Origin: Domibacillus sp. DTU_2020_1001157_1_SI_ALB_TIR_016
GTDB taxonomy: Bacteria > Bacillota > Bacilli > Bacillales > Domibacillaceae
Reading direction: 5' to 3'
DNA length: 64,000 bases
Assembly (NCBI RefSeq): GCF_032341995.1
Contig: NZ_CP135439.1
Coordinates: 2,811,501 to 2,875,500 of the forward strand
Under the pieces are notes generated by a model that worked only from the letters and a program-made list of their open reading frames with translations, had not been told where the DNA came from and ran no database searches. A program made the translations under genes and the position numbers. Within the stretch, counting starts at the first letter, position 1. Every line of letters starts with the position of its first letter. Of the stretch, positions 16,073 through 23,928 are shown one piece after another.

Positions 16073-16737
16073 TGGGAATGCCAAAGCGAATTGCCCTGTC
16101 GTGGAGCGGCGGCAAAGACTGCATGATGGTTTTTCATATATTGAAAAAACAGCCAGTCGATATTGCCTGCCTCATCACTACAGCGCCGATTGAAACGGGA
16201 CGCACATTCGGGCACGATGAGAAAATGGAACTGATTGAAGCGCAGAGCAAAGCGCTTGGCGTTCCGGTTCACTTTATTCGATGCCGCTATGACCACTACA
16301 CGGAGGACTTTATCCGTGACCTGCACGAGCTGAAAGAGTCGTTTCAGCTGGATGGGGTTGCATACGGGGACATTTATACAGATGCTCACTTTGAATGGGG
16401 AGAAAATACAGCGGCCGCTGCAGGGCTTTCCGCTCTTTTCCCTCTTCGTGCCGAGCCGGATCAAGCTTCCCGCATGCTAGAAGAATTTATTGATACACAA
16501 TATAAAGCATTCATTATTCGTACTCGTAAAGGCGTGATCAGCCCGAAATTTCTCGGCCGGACACTCGATGCCTCTTTTACGGCGGATATCGCGCAGACGG
16601 ACTGCTGCCCGATGGGTGAAAAAGGTGAATTCCATACGTTTGTTTACGATGGACCGCTCTTTCAACATCCTATTTCGTTCCGCACTGGAGACGTTTTGGA
16701 GTCAGATGCTTCATTCCGCCTGGAGCTATTTTTATAA
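16072..16737 (+). CDS. Dph6-like ATP-pyrophosphatase (diphthine-ammonia ligase family)
   Basis: 221 aa. The N-terminal PP-loop SWSGGKDCM marks an adenine-nucleotide alpha-hydrolase-type domain that adenylates a carboxyl or amide substrate. The second conserved block (GVAYGDIYTDAHFEWGE) and the C-terminal DCCPMGEKGEFHTFVYDGPLF match the ATP_bind_4/Dph6 family. Eukaryotic Dph6 amidates diphthine on elongation factor 2; bacteria lack diphthamide, so the bacterial substrate is unknown. Start and stop overlap with yfmM by one base implies translational coupling to an ABC-F translation factor, which hints at a translation-related job (inference). Confidence 0.8.
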   Translation: MGMPKRIALSWSGGKDCMMVFHILKKQPVDIACLITTAPIETGRTFGHDEKMELIEAQSKALGVPVHFIRCRYDHYTEDFIRDLHELKESFQLDGVAYGDIYTDAHFEWGENTAAAAGLSALFPLRAEPDQASRMLEEFIDTQYKAFIIRTRKGVISPKFLGRTLDASFTADIAQTDCCPMGEKGEFHTFVYDGPLFQHPISFRTGDVLESDASFRLELFL

Positions 16738-16770
16738 AAAAGGAGACAGCCGCAGCTGTCTCCTTTTTCT
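16734..16770. terminator. Bidirectional terminator
   Basis: AAAGGAGACAGC and GCTGTCTCCTTT with a CGCA loop, A run before and T run after. Confidence 0.9.
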
Positions 16771-16807
16771 TTTCCGTACTTTATCCGGATTTGTTTCCCG
16801 GCTTCAA

Positions 16808-17977
16808 TTATTTTTTTTCGCTCCGGACCGGCTTGCTTTTTACCGGTAATGCTTTCCCTTTGAAAAATTCATATTTTTCGAGCTCTACGCCCATTTGACG
16901 CGCCATTTTTTTCAGCTCTTTTTCTTGAAATTCACTTGTAATCAACGTGATGACTGTACCGTCTTCACCAGCACGTCCTGTACGGCCTGAACGGTGTGTG
17001 TACTCACGCACATTGTGGGGTGCCTCAAAGTGCAGCACATGGGTCAGCCCTTTCACATCGAGTCCGCGTGCGGCTACATCTGTTGCAAACAGAAGCGGTG
17101 CTTTGCCGTTTCGGAAATCCCGAATGGCTTTTACCCGCTCTTCTTTGCGAAGCTCACTATGCAGCACCGCATTTTTAAGTCCTTTGTACGCCAGCTTCTC
17201 TGACATCACATTTACATCCGTAATGTCTTTGATGAAAGCGAGCATCCGCTCGGGCTCGAATACACGCATGACCTTTTCGATCATTTGCTGCTTTTCTTTC
17301 CACGCGCAGGTAAAATAAAGGTGGCGCACTGTTCCTTCCTCAGGCAGGCTTCCTTTTTTGATGTGGACAGTTTCCGGATCCTTCATCAGCTCTTTTGCTT
17401 TCTCTTCAGCTGCAGCGGGCATCGTAGCCGAAAACAAAGCAAGCTGGCGGTCCTTTTGTGTAGCTTTGATAATCGCTTGAACCGGCTCAAAAAGGGCAGT
17501 TGTAAATAGCTCATCCCCTTCATCCAGCACGATAAATTTCACTTCATGCATTTTTAATTTTTTCATTTCAATGAGTTCTAAAAGCCGTCCAGGTGTTCCG
17601 CAGACGATATGAGGCGGTTTTTTCAGCCGGTCCGTCTGCCGTTTAATGTTTGCGCCGCCAATCATGCCGGCAGATGTAATCACACCGCCGCCGAATGTGC
17701 GGATTTCTTCTTGTATTTGCATAATCAGCTCACGCGATGACGCCATGACGATCGCTTGAACTTGATTGCGCTTCGGGTCGATTTTCTCCAGCATCGGTAA
17801 AACGTAAGCCAGCGTTTTTCCCGTTCCGGTCGGTGATTCAGCAATCACATCACGGCCATCCAATAAAAGTGGAATGGCTTCTTCCTGAACGGGCATAGCC
17901 TGCTTAAAACCGGCCTTCTCCCATGATTCTTGTAAAAATGGCTGCAGTGATGATAAAAAATCGGGTTGTGTTGACAT
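16808..17977 (-). CDS. yfmL: DEAD-box-family RNA helicase, YfmL-like (DEGD variant)
   Basis: 389 aa, the short minimal-core helicase type. Q motif region (MPVQEEAIPLLL), motif I SPTGTGKT, Ib GTPGR, motif II VLDEGDEL (DEGD rather than DEAD), motif III SAT, IV/V ATDVAARGLDV and VI HRSGRTGRAG. The C-terminal tail is short and basic. B. subtilis YfmL has this size and is linked to ribosome assembly and cold growth. There it neighbours yfmM, as here (convergent, one gene apart). The ATG has GGAGC upstream. Confidence 0.88.
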   Translation of the reverse strand: MSTQPDFLSSLQPFLQESWEKAGFKQAMPVQEEAIPLLLDGRDVIAESPTGTGKTLAYVLPMLEKIDPKRNQVQAIVMASSRELIMQIQEEIRTFGGGVITSAGMIGGANIKRQTDRLKKPPHIVCGTPGRLLELIEMKKLKMHEVKFIVLDEGDELFTTALFEPVQAIIKATQKDRQLALFSATMPAAAEEKAKELMKDPETVHIKKGSLPEEGTVRHLYFTCAWKEKQQMIEKVMRVFEPERMLAFIKDITDVNVMSEKLAYKGLKNAVLHSELRKEERVKAIRDFRNGKAPLLFATDVAARGLDVKGLTHVLHFEAPHNVREYTHRSGRTGRAGEDGTVITLITSEFQEKELKKMARQMGVELEKYEFFKGKALPVKSKPVRSEKK

Positions 17978-18083
17978 AAAAGCTCCTTCATTGTTTTTTG
18001 TTTATTATCCATTTTTTTCTCATGTTTAACAATGACAAAATAAGGTTACAGTACAGAAAACGATTTCTTAGGAGATGAATCGA

Positions 18084-18284
18084 ATGAATAAAAAGCTTGA
18101 TCAAGGCAAAATGGACAACCCAGAGCAAATCGACACCGAAAACGAAAGCCTGTATGATAAATTTGAAGAAGAACAAAACGTAGATGCGATTCCACTTGAA
18201 GATTTGAAAATGGAACAGCGGGAAGAAAAGGACAAGCATAAAACAAAAAACTCTTCCTCAAGCGAAGAAAAATATCCGGATTAA
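18084..18284 (+). CDS. Small acidic hydrophilic protein, unknown
   Basis: 66 aa, almost entirely charged or polar (many Glu, Lys, Asp), with no hydrophobic core, and a tail of serines (KTKNSSSSEEKYPD). AGGAG lies 9 bases before the ATG at 18084, which favours that start over the ATG nine bases upstream that overlaps the ribosome site. A bidirectional terminator begins at its stop codon. It is probably intrinsically disordered. I do not recognise a family. The good ribosome site and dedicated terminator argue that it is real. Confidence 0.65.
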   Translation: MNKKLDQGKMDNPEQIDTENESLYDKFEEEQNVDAIPLEDLKMEQREEKDKHKTKNSSSSEEKYPD

Positions 18285-18313
18285 AAGCAGCGGCCGTCTC
18301 GCCGCTGCTTTTT
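18283..18313. terminator. Bidirectional terminator
   Basis: AAAAGCAGCGGC and GCCGCTGCTTTT with a CGTCTC loop between two convergent genes. Confidence 0.92.
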
Positions 18314-18938
18314 ATCTGGAAACGTACGGATTGCCTTCCACCCAAAAGCGCCATGGATAATCCTTTGCTTCTCCGCTGTTTGGAATGCCGATTCTGGGGC
18401 CGACGGCGATTTTTTCCGGTGTGAAGCCGTGGGCAATAAACAGGGGCGGCTCATCAAACCGACGTCCATAATCGATCATATGAATGCCAAGTGCTTTTGT
18501 CAGCTTGCCGGGACCGCTCGTTAAATTTTTCATCGGCATTTCTCCCCGCCGTTCCATCATTAAATCGATCCCATCGTACGGTTCCACTGCCCGGATCAAT
18601 ACAGCTTCCGGCAGTCCTTCTTCCCCGCTCACCACATTCACGAGACAGTGTGTGTGCATCAAATAGGTATACACGCGCCCAGGCTCCGCGAACATCACTT
18701 CTGTACGCTTTGTTCTTCTATTATTATAGCTGTGCGCTGCACGGTCTAATGGGCCCCGGTATGCCTCTGTTTCCACAATAAATCCTGAAGCTATGCCTTC
18801 TTCTGTTTCCTTCACAAGAAGGCAGCCGAGTAAATTGCGGGCCAGAGACAGCGTCGGTCCATGAAAAAACGCGTCACTAACCGGCTTATAGCTATAGCTG
18901 TTTGAAGCGCTCTGTAATGTTTTGCCGGTCTGCTTCAT
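18312..18938 (-). CDS. DNA-3-methyladenine glycosylase (AAG/MPG family)
   Basis: 208 aa, full length for bacterial AAG-type glycosylases, which excise 3-methyladenine, 7-methylguanine and hypoxanthine in base-excision repair. Visible motifs: FIVETEAYRGPLDRAAHS with the catalytic Glu, YTYLMHTHCLVNVV, EAVLIRAVEP, LTSGPGKLTKALGI, and GPRIGI near the end. The ATG at 18938 has GAGGAGG at good distance and lies 47 bases inside the end of the upstream DUF2254 gene, so the two are probably co-transcribed. Confidence 0.93.
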   Translation of the reverse strand: MKQTGKTLQSASNSYSYKPVSDAFFHGPTLSLARNLLGCLLVKETEEGIASGFIVETEAYRGPLDRAAHSYNNRRTKRTEVMFAEPGRVYTYLMHTHCLVNVVSGEEGLPEAVLIRAVEPYDGIDLMMERRGEMPMKNLTSGPGKLTKALGIHMIDYGRRFDEPPLFIAHGFTPEKIAVGPRIGIPNSGEAKDYPWRFWVEGNPYVSR

Positions 18939-20130
18939 TTAAAATATCCTCCTCTACTTTTGACCAGACATAGCTGCCGAAATCGCGCACCTTTTTTTGA
19001 ATGGCCGGGGTATTGTTATCCGAAATCATGTCTAATGCATCAAATACAGCCAAAAGGACAGACACGCGATCCCGCCCCGAATAACAAATTTCATAAAACG
19101 TTTCATATAAAATCTTTTCAAACGGACGTCGAGGGATGATTACTCTGTCTTCAAAAACAGTGTATTTTCCATCAAGGCGGCTTGCTTCATCAAGTGCCAT
19201 CCCAATATGGCGGATTCCGTCAATTGCTGTATTCGGATCGTTCGCTCCCGGAGCCAGGGCCCGCAGCGTAATTTCAGCGAGCTTTTGAACGGCAAACTCC
19301 ACATCCTGTACCGGCGTCCGTTCCTCACCGACTTTTACGTAATCGCGCACATCCCGATGAAACGAACGAGAGCGGTACATCTTAACGAGAGGCGTTTTTT
19401 TTGTTACAAAAGTCCCGATTGGTTCCAGCAATTCGATTACACAATCGTGTTTTTTCGCCGTCTCTAAAAGCTTTTCCCATTCATATAATTGAATGTAGCC
19501 TTTTTTACCGGAGATCAGCATTTCCGGTTCTCCTTCTGGCACAGGCGGATGCTCATCCACCCGGCTGCCTGCAGCCTCCACTTTTTCAATGGTTTCCACT
19601 GCATCATCTGCCAGCCGGTCAATTAATTTGGTTACTTGAATAGAATCGGCCACATGCTGCAAGAAATGAGCAAAAAAACCGAGACAGATAAGCGCAATGC
19701 ATACTCCCACTGCAGCAGAAATAACCGGGTCATCTGCATTTACTTCGCGGATAAACAGCAGGGAAAACATGGAGTAAACAAACCCGCCCATAAATACACC
19801 GAGAACCCGAAGCGTGACTTTATCATGAATAAAGTTTTGTAAAATACGCGGTGAAAATTGTCCTGAATAAGTGGTTAATACAACCATTAGTGTAGAAAAA
19901 GTAATCGAGGTCATCGTTAAAAGAGAGCCTGCAATAGAGCCGAGAATGGTCTCAGACAAAGAAGTGCTGGTTAAAAGCCGGTCCGGCACCCACCTTTTGA
20001 GCTCTGCGTAATGCGAAATATCCATCCAAACTACTAAACTTGCCAAAAGGAGAGCGCCGATGCTGTAAATTCCCGGTACAATCCAAATATGGCGTGATAA
20101 ATTTAATCTCGTCCGTTCCTTTATCATCAA
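18892..20130 (-). CDS. DUF2254 membrane protein
   Basis: 412 aa. About four membrane helices fill the first ~165 residues (IWIVPGIYSIGALLLASLVVW, SLLTMTSITFSTLMVVLTTY, then two more). A ~230-residue cytosolic region follows with the conserved LRALAPGANDPNTAIDGI block. This matches DUF2254, a family of unknown function. AGAGAGGTGG precedes the start. Its 3' end overlaps the glycosylase gene. The probable sigma-B gene at 20245 is divergent from it. Confidence 0.85.
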   Translation of the reverse strand: MMIKERTRLNLSRHIWIVPGIYSIGALLLASLVVWMDISHYAELKRWVPDRLLTSTSLSETILGSIAGSLLTMTSITFSTLMVVLTTYSGQFSPRILQNFIHDKVTLRVLGVFMGGFVYSMFSLLFIREVNADDPVISAAVGVCIALICLGFFAHFLQHVADSIQVTKLIDRLADDAVETIEKVEAAGSRVDEHPPVPEGEPEMLISGKKGYIQLYEWEKLLETAKKHDCVIELLEPIGTFVTKKTPLVKMYRSRSFHRDVRDYVKVGEERTPVQDVEFAVQKLAEITLRALAPGANDPNTAIDGIRHIGMALDEASRLDGKYTVFEDRVIIPRRPFEKILYETFYEICYSGRDRVSVLLAVFDALDMISDNNTPAIQKKVRDFGSYVWSKVEEDILNEADRQNITERFKQL

Positions 20131-20181
20131 ACCACCTCTCTCTTCTTTTTTCCGTTTTGACTGTTTTCCAAAACATTTTCT

Positions 20182-20207
20182 GTTACTTTTCTGTTCGTTC
20201 CGGGTAC
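20182..20207 (+). promoter_or_regulatory. Candidate sigma-B promoter
   Basis: GTTACT (20182-20187), a 14-base spacer, and GGGTAC (20202-20207) resemble the GTTT / GGGTAT general-stress consensus, 37 bases before the ATG at 20245. Confidence 0.55.
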
Positions 20208-20244
20208 AGTAAAGATAAGCATTGAATTTCAGGAGGTTATGTTT

Positions 20245-20574
20245 ATGGAATGGATTGGCTGGATTAGTCTCGCTATTTTTGTGGCCGCGCTTATTTATTT
20301 TGCGGTTTCAGCGGTTAAAGCATTTAAATCGATCAAACCAAAAGTTGATCATTTAAAAGCAGCACAGCAGCGTATTCAAACAGAAACGGATAAAATTAAA
20401 GGCGAAACAGATGAACTAAAAGTTCATCAAGAACACATTATGGCGGATGTTGATCATGCAAAACAAGCGGTTACATTAACCGTAAATGAAGCAAAACAAA
20501 TTCCACAAAACGCCAAATTTTTTGCCAAAACAGCGGCCGACCCAATAAAAAATAAAAAAACTGCTAAGGCTTAA
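20245..20574 (+). CDS. DUF948-like membrane-anchored coiled-coil protein
   Basis: 109 aa. One N-terminal membrane helix (WIGWISLAIFVAALIYFAV) is followed by a long polar helical region with repeated TDKIKGETDEL-type pattern, probably coiled coil, and a Lys-rich end. It resembles the DUF948 proteins induced by general stress in Bacillus (YtxG type). AGGAGG at 20231-20236 supports the ATG at 20245 rather than the one at 20239, which abuts the ribosome site. The sigma-B-like promoter upstream is consistent with a stress role. Confidence 0.65.
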   Translation: MEWIGWISLAIFVAALIYFAVSAVKAFKSIKPKVDHLKAAQQRIQTETDKIKGETDELKVHQEHIMADVDHAKQAVTLTVNEAKQIPQNAKFFAKTAADPIKNKKTAKA

Positions 20575-20586
20575 TGTGATAGGAAT

Positions 20587-20628
20587 GAGAGGCTTTTCGG
20601 ACAAGTGCCGAAGAGCCTCTTTTTTTTT
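20587..20628 (+). terminator. Terminator of the DUF948-like gene
   Basis: GAGAGGCTTTTCGG pairs with CCGAAGAGCCTC around a short loop, followed by T9. Confidence 0.9.
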
Positions 20629-20653
20629 ACATTTTCATTTAGTTCGTTATAAT
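20626..20653 (+). promoter_or_regulatory. Sigma-A promoter of putP
   Basis: TTTACA (20626-20631), 16-base spacer, TATAAT (20648-20653). Confidence 0.6.
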
Positions 20654-20690
20654 GGTTACCGTTACGCAAAAAACAAGAAAGGATGTTTGA

Positions 20691-22157
20691 ATGAGTTTTT
20701 GGCTGTTGTTTTCAATTGGTATTTACATGGCCGGCATGTTGCTGATCGGGTGGTTAGCATATCGAAAAACGTCTAACTTAACCGACTACATGCTTGGAGG
20801 CCGTGGATTAGGTCCTGCTGTTACGGCACTTTCTGCCGGTGCATCAGACATGAGCAGCTGGCTCCTGATGGGACTGCCGGGTGCAATTTATGTATCAGGT
20901 GTTAGTTCAGCATGGATTGTATTTGGATTAACTTTTGGAGCTTGGGCAAACTGGCTTTATGTAGCACCTCGGCTTCGCGTTTACACGGAAGTAGCAAATG
21001 ACTCCATCACCATACCCGGTTATCTGGAAAACCGCTTTGATGACCGTAAAAAAGTGCTGCGTCTCGTATCGGGCATTGTCATCTTAGTTTTCTTTACGTT
21101 TTACGTCTCCTCTGGTATGGTATCCGGCGGCGTATTGTTTAATACAACGTTTGGACTTGATTATCATGCAGGACTTCTGCTTGTGACAGGAATTGTTGTG
21201 GCTTACACATTGTTCGGCGGCTTTCTTGCAGTGAGCTGGACTGATTTTGTACAGGGAATTATTATGGTTTTGGCACTTGTTCTTGTACCGATTGTGACGC
21301 TTATCGAAATTGGCGGACTTGGTACAGCTGTATCAGAAGTACGATCCATTGATCCGAAAATGCTGGATATTTTCCAGGGACAAAGTGTATTGGGCATTGT
21401 TTCATTGATTGCATGGGGACTAGGCTACTTCGGGCAGCCGCACATCATCGTCCGTTTCATGGCGATCACGTCCAGAAAAGATGTGAAAACAGCGCGCCGG
21501 ATCGGCATGAGCTGGATGATTTTCTCTATCGTTGGAGCAATGTTTACCGGTTTCCTTGGCATCGCGTATTACTCGATGAACGGTCTTGCGATCGGTGATC
21601 CGGAAACGATTTTCATTAAACTGGGTGAAATTTTATTCCACCCCTTTATTACTGGCTTCGTCCTATCCGCTATTTTAGCGGCCGTTATGAGTACGATTTC
21701 TTCGCAGCTTCTTGTCACATCGAGTTCGCTCGTGGAAGATCTGTACAAAACGTTTTTACGCCGTGATGCGTCTGATAAAGAGCTGGTATTTCTTGGACGT
21801 GCCGCTGTACTGATCGTTTCTGTTATCGCGCTTGCGCTTGGCTGGGAGAAAAATGATACGATCTTAGGGCTTGTCAGCTATGCATGGGCCGGGTTCGGTG
21901 CTGCGTTTGGGCCGGCGATTCTGCTCAGTCTGTACTGGAAGCGAATGACGAAATGGGGCGCACTCGCCGGAATGCTCGTTGGAGCCGTAACCGTCATCCT
22001 CTGGGCGGAAGTCCCTGCACTGGCAGACTTCCTTTACGAATTAATTCCAGGATTCGTTCTTTCTCTTTTAGCGATTATCCTCGTTAGTCTGCTGACAAAA
22101 ACAGAGGGTAAAACGGAAGAACGATTCAACGAATTTACCGCGAAAATGAAAGAATAA
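20691..22157 (+). CDS. putP: Sodium/proline symporter PutP/OpuE
   Basis: 488 aa, SSS-family transporter with about 13 membrane helices. Motifs: GGRGLGPAVTALSAGASDMSS in helix 1-2 (Na+ and substrate region), GYFGQPHIIVRFMA and the STISSQLLVTSSSLVEDLY block. Imports proline with Na+ for nutrition or as osmoprotectant. The sequence cannot separate the PutP catabolic from the OpuE osmoprotective role. No putB/putC catabolic genes are adjacent, which favours general or osmotic uptake (inference). AAGAAAGGATG precedes the ATG. No clear terminator lies between it and glnS. Confidence 0.9.
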   Translation: MSFWLLFSIGIYMAGMLLIGWLAYRKTSNLTDYMLGGRGLGPAVTALSAGASDMSSWLLMGLPGAIYVSGVSSAWIVFGLTFGAWANWLYVAPRLRVYTEVANDSITIPGYLENRFDDRKKVLRLVSGIVILVFFTFYVSSGMVSGGVLFNTTFGLDYHAGLLLVTGIVVAYTLFGGFLAVSWTDFVQGIIMVLALVLVPIVTLIEIGGLGTAVSEVRSIDPKMLDIFQGQSVLGIVSLIAWGLGYFGQPHIIVRFMAITSRKDVKTARRIGMSWMIFSIVGAMFTGFLGIAYYSMNGLAIGDPETIFIKLGEILFHPFITGFVLSAILAAVMSTISSQLLVTSSSLVEDLYKTFLRRDASDKELVFLGRAAVLIVSVIALALGWEKNDTILGLVSYAWAGFGAAFGPAILLSLYWKRMTKWGALAGMLVGAVTVILWAEVPALADFLYELIPGFVLSLLAIILVSLLTKTEGKTEERFNEFTAKMKE

Positions 22158-22159
22158 GG

Positions 22160-22229
22160 TCCAGCCCTTTCTTTCGTGCGGTCAGTGAAATATAATAGGC
22201 ATACATGACCTTAACAGAGAAAGGCTGGA
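22160..22229 (+). promoter_or_regulatory. glnS promoter region with inverted repeat over the ribosome site
   Basis: TATAAT at 22191-22196 would start transcription near 22203. TCCAGCCCTTTCT (22160-22172) is complementary, with one bulge, to AGAAAGGCTGGA (22218-22229), which contains the glnS ribosome site. The pairing can only form in transcripts entering from putP. Confidence 0.4.
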
Positions 22230-22234
22230 TTCAC

Positions 22235-23887
22235 TTGGAACAATCATCTAACTTTATTCGCACGATCATCAAACAGGATCTGGAATCAGGCAAACGGGAT
22301 CATGTTATCACCCGTTTCCCGCCTGAGCCGAACGGCTACCTGCATATTGGCCACGCGAAATCAATCGTCATTAACTTCGGGCTTGCTGACGATTTTGGCG
22401 GCAAAACGAATTTGCGTTTTGACGATACAAACCCATTAAAAGAAGATCAGGAATACGTGGATTCGATCAAGGAAGACGTTGCCTGGCTTGGCTATGAGTG
22501 GGATGAACTTCGCTACGCATCCGATTACTTTGGTGAAATGTACGCACGCGCTGTACGACTAATTAAAAAAGAGCTCGCTTACGTGGACGACCTGTCTGCT
22601 GACGAAATCCGTGAATACCGCGGTACGCTTACAGAGCCAGGGAAAGAAAGCCCGTACCGCGCTCGGACTGTAGAAGAAAACCTTGATTTATTCGAGCGGA
22701 TGAAAAACGGCGAATTTGCAGATGGAACAAAAGTGCTTCGGGCAAAAATCGATATGGCTTCCCCTAATTTAAATTTGCGTGATCCGGTTTTATACCGTGT
22801 TTCTCATGCGTCTCATCACAATACAGGCGATAAATGGTGCATTTATCCGATGTATGATTTTGCGCATCCGCTTGAAGATGCGATTGAAGGCGTGACGCAC
22901 TCTCTTTGTACAACAGAATTTGAAGACCACCGTCCTCTTTATGAGTGGGTAGTCCGTGAATGCGAAATGGATATGCAGCCGCAGCAAATCGAATTTGGCC
23001 GTCTAGGCCTTACCAATACGGTGATGAGTAAGCGGAAATTAAAACAGCTTGTAGACGAAAAGCATGTAGACGGCTGGGATGACCCGCGCCTTCCGACCAT
23101 TTCCGGCATGCGCCGCCGTGGTTTTACAGCAGAAGCAATTCGCGAATTTGTGAAAGAAACAGGCGTATCGAAAAACTCTGGTGTGGTGGATTCAGCTATG
23201 CTTGACCACTTTGTCCGTGAAGACCTGAAGCTGAAAGCACCTCGGACAATGGGTGTACTCCGTCCATTAAAACTTGTCATTACCAATTATCCTGAAGGCC
23301 AGGTTGAATGGCTGGATGCGGAAATCAATCCGGAAAATCCAGAAATGGGTATGCGGAAAATTCCGTTTTCACGTGAGATTTATATCGAGCAGGAAGACTT
23401 TATGGAAGAACCGCCGAAAAAATATTTCCGCCTTTTCCCAGGCAATGAAGTTCGCTTGAAACACGCTTATTTTGTTAAATGCGAAGACTTCATTAAAGAT
23501 GAGAACGGCAATGTAGTTGAGATTCACTGCACGTACGATCCACGCACAAAGAGCGGTTCTGACTTTAATGAACGGAAAGTAAAAGGAACGATTCACTGGG
23601 TAGATGCAACACACGCAGTACCTGCTGAGTTCCGCTTGTATGAGCCGCTCATTATGGACAGCGAAGAAGGCGAGGACACAGAAGGCAAAACGTTCCTCGA
23701 TTATGTAAATAAAAATTCGCTTGAAACATTAAACGGATTTATTGAGCCAAACTTGAAGGAGATAGACGCACAGGAAAAACTGCAATTTTTCCGCCACGGT
23801 TACTTTAATGTAGATCCGAAGCACTCTGAGCCTGGCAAGCCAGTCTTTAACCGGATTGTCTCTTTGAAAAGCTCATTTAGATTGTAA
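22235..23887 (+). CDS. glnS: Glutaminyl-tRNA synthetase GlnS
   Basis: 550 aa from the TTG at 22235. Class I synthetase: HIGH-type motif [23 protein letters not shown], the tRNA-binding block, KMSKS-type VMSKRKL, then two anticodon-binding beta-barrels. It charges tRNA-Gln directly. Many Bacilli lack GlnRS and instead amidate Glu-tRNA-Gln with GatCAB, so this gene is noteworthy. No C-terminal YqeY extension is present. The TTG start is preferred over the ATG at 22205 because E. coli GlnS begins at the equivalent of SNFIR, AAAGG is 10 bases upstream, and the -10 at 22191 would make the ATG leaderless. No T-box leader was found. Confidence 0.95.
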   Translation: MEQSSNFIRTIIKQDLESGKRDHVITRFPPEPNGYLHIGHAKSIVINFGLADDFGGKTNLRFDDTNPLKEDQEYVDSIKEDVAWLGYEWDELRYASDYFGEMYARAVRLIKKELAYVDDLSADEIREYRGTLTEPGKESPYRARTVEENLDLFERMKNGEFADGTKVLRAKIDMASPNLNLRDPVLYRVSHASHHNTGDKWCIYPMYDFAHPLEDAIEGVTHSLCTTEFEDHRPLYEWVVRECEMDMQPQQIEFGRLGLTNTVMSKRKLKQLVDEKHVDGWDDPRLPTISGMRRRGFTAEAIREFVKETGVSKNSGVVDSAMLDHFVREDLKLKAPRTMGVLRPLKLVITNYPEGQVEWLDAEINPENPEMGMRKIPFSREIYIEQEDFMEEPPKKYFRLFPGNEVRLKHAYFVKCEDFIKDENGNVVEIHCTYDPRTKSGSDFNERKVKGTIHWVDATHAVPAEFRLYEPLIMDSEEGEDTEGKTFLDYVNKNSLETLNGFIEPNLKEIDAQEKLQFFRHGYFNVDPKHSEPGKPVFNRIVSLKSSFRL

Positions 23888-23891
23888 TGGT

Positions 23892-23926
23892 AAAAAACCC
23901 GCCGTCATTCAAGACGGCGGGTTTTC
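23892..23926. terminator. Bidirectional terminator
   Basis: AAAACCCGCCGTC and GACGGCGGGTTTT around ATTCAA, between convergent glnS and amylase genes. Confidence 0.92.
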
Positions 23927-23928
23927 CT

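Noticed and set aside
22158..22234. T-box leader for glnS
   Set aside because: Too short and lacks the T-box sequence; a -10 element sits only about 40 bases before the start.
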